Shown piece by piece: positions 61,354-64,000 of a stretch of 64,000 nucleotides of DNA; within the stretch, counting starts at the first letter, position 1; every line of letters begins with the position of its first letter. The translations under genes were made by a program, and so were the position numbers. The stretch is from Planctomycetota bacterium (GTDB lineage Bacteria > Planctomycetota > UBA1135 > GCA-002686595): assembly GCA_016779205.1 (NCBI GenBank), contig JADHOC010000020.1, positions 1-64,000 of the forward strand. Reading direction: 5' to 3'. Under the pieces are notes generated by a model, which worked only from the letters and a program-made list of their open reading frames with translations, did no database searches and was not told the DNA's origin.

Positions 61354-62649
61354 ATGAGCGCAGCCCTCTTCGACGATTCGGACCCCGCTGGGGCCCACGC
61401 GGAGTCCCCGGTCGCCGAGGCGCCCGCCGACGCGCCCCTGGCCGAGCGCGTGCGGCCGCGACGCGCCGAGGAGGTCTTCGGGCAGTCGCACCTCCTGGGC
61501 GAAGGGAAGCTCCTCCAGCGCGTCCTCGACGGAGAGGTCCAGCAGAGCCTGCTCCTTTGGGGGCCGCCCGGCGTCGGGAAGACGACGCTGGCGCGCCTCG
61601 TGGCGGACGCCTCTGGGGCGCGCTTCGTACCCTTCTCCGCCGTGCTCTCTGGGGTGAAGGAGGTACGCGCGGTGATGGGCGAGGCGCGGGATCGTCGAGC
61701 GCGGACGGGCGACCGGACGCTGCTCTTCGTGGATGAGATCCACCGCTTCAACAAGGCCCAGCAGGACGCCTTCCTGCCGTTCGTCGAGCGCGGCGACGTG
61801 CTGCTCATCGGCGCGACCACGGAGAACCCGTCCTTTGAGCTGAATGCGGCGCTCCTGTCGCGCTGTCGCGTGCTGGTCCTGGAGCCGCTGACGACCGAGG
61901 AGACCGTGGGGCTCATCCGGAGCGCCTGTGAGTCCGAGCGGGGCCTGGGCGGCCGGATCGAGCTGGACGATGAGCAGGTCAAGCGGATCGCCAACGCCAG
62001 CGACGGGGACGCTCGCAGGGCGCTGACCCTGCTGGAGACCGTGGCGGCCGTGAGCCTGAGCGGCGGCAAGGTGGATGACGACGCCCTCGCCGAGGCGCTG
62101 CAGCGCAAGTCGGTGCGCTACGACCGCTCCGGGGATCAGCACTACGACCTCATCAGCGCGCTCCACAAGAGCATCCGGAACTCCGACCAGAACGCCGCGC
62201 TGTACTGGCTCGCCAGGATGCTGGAGGGGGGCGAGGACCGGCGCTACCTCGCCCGAAGGCTGATACGGATCGCCTCCGAGGACATCGGTCTGGCGGACCC
62301 ATTTGCCCTGCGAGTCGCCCTCGACGCCTCCGAGGCCTTCGACCGCCTCGGCGTCCCGGAGGGGGACCTGGCCCTCGCCCAGGCGGCCGCCTACCTCTCC
62401 CGGGCCCCCAAGAGCAACGCGATCTACAAGGCCCTGGCGATGGCCCAGGGAGACGTCCAGGGGACCGCCAGCGAACCCGTCCCGATGCACCTGCGCAACG
62501 CCCCGACGGCCCTCATGAAGGGGCTGGGGCACGGCGAGGGCTACCGCTACGTCCACGACGACCCGAAGGCGCGCGACGAGATGCGGTGCATGCCGCCCGG
62601 GCTGGAGGGCCGCGTCTACCTCGAGGACGATCCTCCCGCTCGGGCCTGA
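61354..62649 (+). CDS. rarA: Replication-associated recombination protein A (AAA+ ATPase)
   Basis: A 431-residue clamp-loader-like ATPase that acts at stalled replication forks. An N-terminal acidic stretch precedes LAERVRPRRAEEVFGQSHLL, Walker A GPPGVGKTT (70-78), Walker B LLFVDEIHRFNKAQQDAFLP, sensor 1 IGATTENPSFELNAALLSRC, cut as GATTENPSFELNAAL, and sensor 2 SDGDARRALTLLE. The C-terminal MgsA/tetramerisation part includes YDLISALHKSIRNSDQNAAL, AIYKALAMAQ. The start ATG 61354 is preferred over TTG 61336. A terminator lies 130 bases after the stop. Confidence 0.95.
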   Translation: MSAALFDDSDPAGAHAESPVAEAPADAPLAERVRPRRAEEVFGQSHLLGEGKLLQRVLDGEVQQSLLLWGPPGVGKTTLARLVADASGARFVPFSAVLSGVKEVRAVMGEARDRRARTGDRTLLFVDEIHRFNKAQQDAFLPFVERGDVLLIGATTENPSFELNAALLSRCRVLVLEPLTTEETVGLIRSACESERGLGGRIELDDEQVKRIANASDGDARRALTLLETVAAVSLSGGKVDDDALAEALQRKSVRYDRSGDQHYDLISALHKSIRNSDQNAALYWLARMLEGGEDRRYLARRLIRIASEDIGLADPFALRVALDASEAFDRLGVPEGDLALAQAAAYLSRAPKSNAIYKALAMAQGDVQGTASEPVPMHLRNAPTALMKGLGHGEGYRYVHDDPKARDEMRCMPPGLEGRVYLEDDPPARA

Positions 62650-62779
62650 GCGGATCGCGCGGGCTCGAATCGTGGAGTAGAGCCTTGTTTGGGGTATCTG
62701 GGGGATCTACAACCTCGCCACCCGCAGGTGACTGTGGGCGCGGAGAGCGGCGTGTTGCCGTTCCTTCCGTAACGCAAGC

Positions 62780-62820
62780 CACGGGGTCACGGCGTTCACG
62801 TCGTGGCCCCGTGACTTTTG
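62780..62820 (+). terminator. Rho-independent terminator after rarA
   Basis: A twelve-pair stem, CACGGGGTCACG (62780-62791) with CGTGGCCCCGTG (62802-62813) including one G-T pair, is followed by a short T-run (ACTTTTG). It could also serve the convergent stress-protein gene, though the T-run favours the rarA direction. Confidence 0.65.
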
Positions 62821-62878
62821 ATCTGGGTCCAGATGGGCCTCCCCACCCAGGTCGCTCGCCGGGGGCCGGGCGCGCCGC

Positions 62879-63766
62879 TCAGTCCGGGCGGAGCGCCAGC
62901 AGCGGGCCGCTGGCCTGCTTGAGGAGGGCGTGGGTCACACCACCGAGGATGGCGGCGCTCAGCCCGGTGTGCCCGTGGGTCCCCATGACGGTGAGGTCGC
63001 CTTCCCGTCGGGCCTGCTCGATGGCGCTGATCGTGCTGCCGACCACGAACTCCCTGGTGTGCTCGACGCCCGTCCAGTCCACCGCCTCCATCTTCTCCTC
63101 GAACTGCGCCTGGATCGCCTCATGCAGTCCGTCGACCACGTAGGAGGGGACCATCAGGTCCGCGCTCCCCTGGGTCATGGGGTCGAACAGGGCGGGAGGT
63201 TGGCTCACGTGCAGGACGTTGACGGGGACGCCGCGGTGCAACGCGAGGTCGCGGGCCGCGTGGAGCGCGGCCATGCTCGGGGCAGACAGGTCACAGGGCG
63301 CCAGGATCCGCGTGATCGGACGCGGCTCGGTCGGCTGGCTCCAGATGTGGCAGTGGGCGCCTGAGAAGACCGCCCGCTGGGTCCCGCCGAGGTCAAAGAA
63401 GTGCTGCTTGGTGTGCGGTCCGAGGAGGATCAGGTCCGCGCCGATCGACCTGGCCGCGCGGATGAGGGCCGAGTGCGGCCGGCCGAGCTCAACCTGGACG
63501 CCAGCGACTCCCGCTCCCAGGAACGCGTCCGCTCGATCCTGGATCCGCTGCGTGGCGGCCTCCGCCATGCTCGCGGTGTGATTGGCGATGTCGGTCAGAG
63601 GCCCGCCGGTCCCATCGGGCGCGGGGACGTCGAGGGCGTGCACCACGTGCAGCTTCGTGCCGAAGTTGGCGGCGAGGGCCGCGGCGACCTGAAGGGCGCG
63701 TTCTCCGCCCGCCTGGCCATCGTCTCCGATGACCGCGGAAGTGAAGGGCAGGGGGGCAGTGGTCAT
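62879..63766 (-). CDS. Tandem universal stress protein
   Basis: A 295-residue protein with two USP domains. The first (FTSAVIGDDGQAGGERALQV, HVVHALDVPAP, LILLGPHTKQHFF) lacks a perfect G-x2-G-x9-G motif. The second (ITRILAPCDLSAPSMAALHA, VNVLHVSQPPALFDP, LTVMGTHGHTGLSAAILGGV) has the full ATP-binding MGTHGHTGL, so it is probably the functional half. Such dimer-in-one proteins respond to stress or hypoxia. The start is ATG 63764-63766, with only seven bases between it and the end of the next gene upstream on the same strand. Confidence 0.92.
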   Translation of the reverse strand: MTTAPLPFTSAVIGDDGQAGGERALQVAAALAANFGTKLHVVHALDVPAPDGTGGPLTDIANHTASMAEAATQRIQDRADAFLGAGVAGVQVELGRPHSALIRAARSIGADLILLGPHTKQHFFDLGGTQRAVFSGAHCHIWSQPTEPRPITRILAPCDLSAPSMAALHAARDLALHRGVPVNVLHVSQPPALFDPMTQGSADLMVPSYVVDGLHEAIQAQFEEKMEAVDWTGVEHTREFVVGSTISAIEQARREGDLTVMGTHGHTGLSAAILGGVTHALLKQASGPLLALRPD

Positions 63767-63773
63767 GGCAGGT

Positions 63774-64000
63774 TCAATCCAGGGTGTCCGCTGCGGCCTT
63801 GAGGCGCGCGGACAGAAGACTGAGCCGGCTGGACTGCTCTGCGTTTTCCACCGCACGCTGCAGCGCCCTGCGCTCTCCTACGAGCACGACGAGGCGCTTG
63901 GCTCGCGTGATTGCAGTGTAGAAGAGGTTCCGCTGGAGCATGTGTGCGTGCTGTGTCGAGAGGGGGAACACCACGCAGGGGAATTCTCCTCCCTGGCTCC
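63774..64000 (-). CDS. recD2: C-terminal end of RecD-like DNA helicase (partial)
   Basis: The 3' end of a helicase gene whose start lies beyond the right edge. The visible 75 residues begin SQGGEFPCVVFPLSTQHAH and continue MLQRNLFYTAITRAKRLVVL, helicase motifs V and VI of the RecD2 group (SQGSEFPxVVIPLxxxHxxML.RNLLYTAVTRxK). The end is acidic/helical, with a stop at 63774-63776. RecD2 is a 5'-3' DNA helicase that works without RecBC. The protein overlaps the edge, so nothing more can be said. Confidence 0.85.
   Translation of the reverse strand, partial: SQGGEFPCVVFPLSTQHAHMLQRNLFYTAITRAKRLVVLVGERRALQRAVENAEQSSRLSLLSARLKAAADTLD

Noticed and set aside
62655..62690. Possible tRNA T-arm (GGCTCGAATC) after rarA
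   Set aside because: No acceptor stem, D-arm or anticodon arm can be folded around it; upstream sequence is rarA coding sequence.

Overview
The window is very GC-rich, gene-dense bacterial chromosome that reads like a member of the Planctomycetota. Pointers are a DUF1800/DUF1501 gene pair, an FG-GAP repeat secreted protein, a YfbK-type von Willebrand protein paired with an ECF sigma factor, a sulfatase-fold lipoprotein, and two secreted proteins sharing a C-terminal domain (LCLGG ... FQAW.RDSV.G.A.SN) that I associate with high-GC planctomycetes. I see no rRNA, tRNA, CRISPR array, insertion sequence or prophage. The placement is inference from gene content, not from a marker-gene tree.

Layout. 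1-5996: the end of a Gly/Arg/Ser-rich protein, sfsA, a four-gene metal ABC importer with stop/start overlaps at every junction, and prfB with its programmed +1 frameshift. 6066-8662: a two-gene thioredoxin-fold operon whose first gene has an in-frame TGA exactly where the first Cys of a CxxC motif should be, followed by a hairpin: a strong selenoprotein candidate. 8768-17708: a secreted beta-rich protein, an unknown protein behind a 14-bp palindrome, an HNH/DUF1294 pair, an AlbA_2 protein, purH, an epimerase and a DEAD-box helicase. 18035-21552: a sialic-acid unit, N-acetylneuraminate lyase plus a kelch (NanM-like)-SSS symporter fusion. 21549-27273: FG-GAP secreted protein, coiled-coil serine protease, ribBA.

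27305-32741 is a run of same-strand genes: sigma factor, anti-sigma factor, a small anchored protein, a PilM/GspL-like protein, a GspM/PilO-like protein and an alkaline-phosphatase-superfamily lipoprotein. 32745-40073: agmatinase-type ureohydrolase, two SPFH proteins, RidA, a second ECF sigma factor and its VWA partner. 40074-40487 has no gene but holds a candidate structured small RNA. 40488-51093: secreted hydrolase, class IV aminotransferase, DUF547, tryptophan 2,3-dioxygenase, a PhoB/PhoR-like pair facing a phosphate-selective-porin-like gene (stop codons overlap), and UbiD. 51227-64000: DUF1800/DUF1501, a degenerate Nudix protein, folC, an unknown small protein, rsgA, an rRNA methyltransferase, PhoD-like phosphatase, a very basic secreted protein, truncated haemoglobin, rarA, a tandem universal stress protein, and the end of recD2 running off the right edge.

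Most genes are housekeeping or typical planctomycete accessory genes. The most notable signals are the UGA-containing thioredoxin, the NanM-SSS fusion, the VWA protein with an anti-sigma-like N-terminus, the PilM/GspL module beside a sigma/anti-sigma pair, and the orphan RNA at about 40270-40366.
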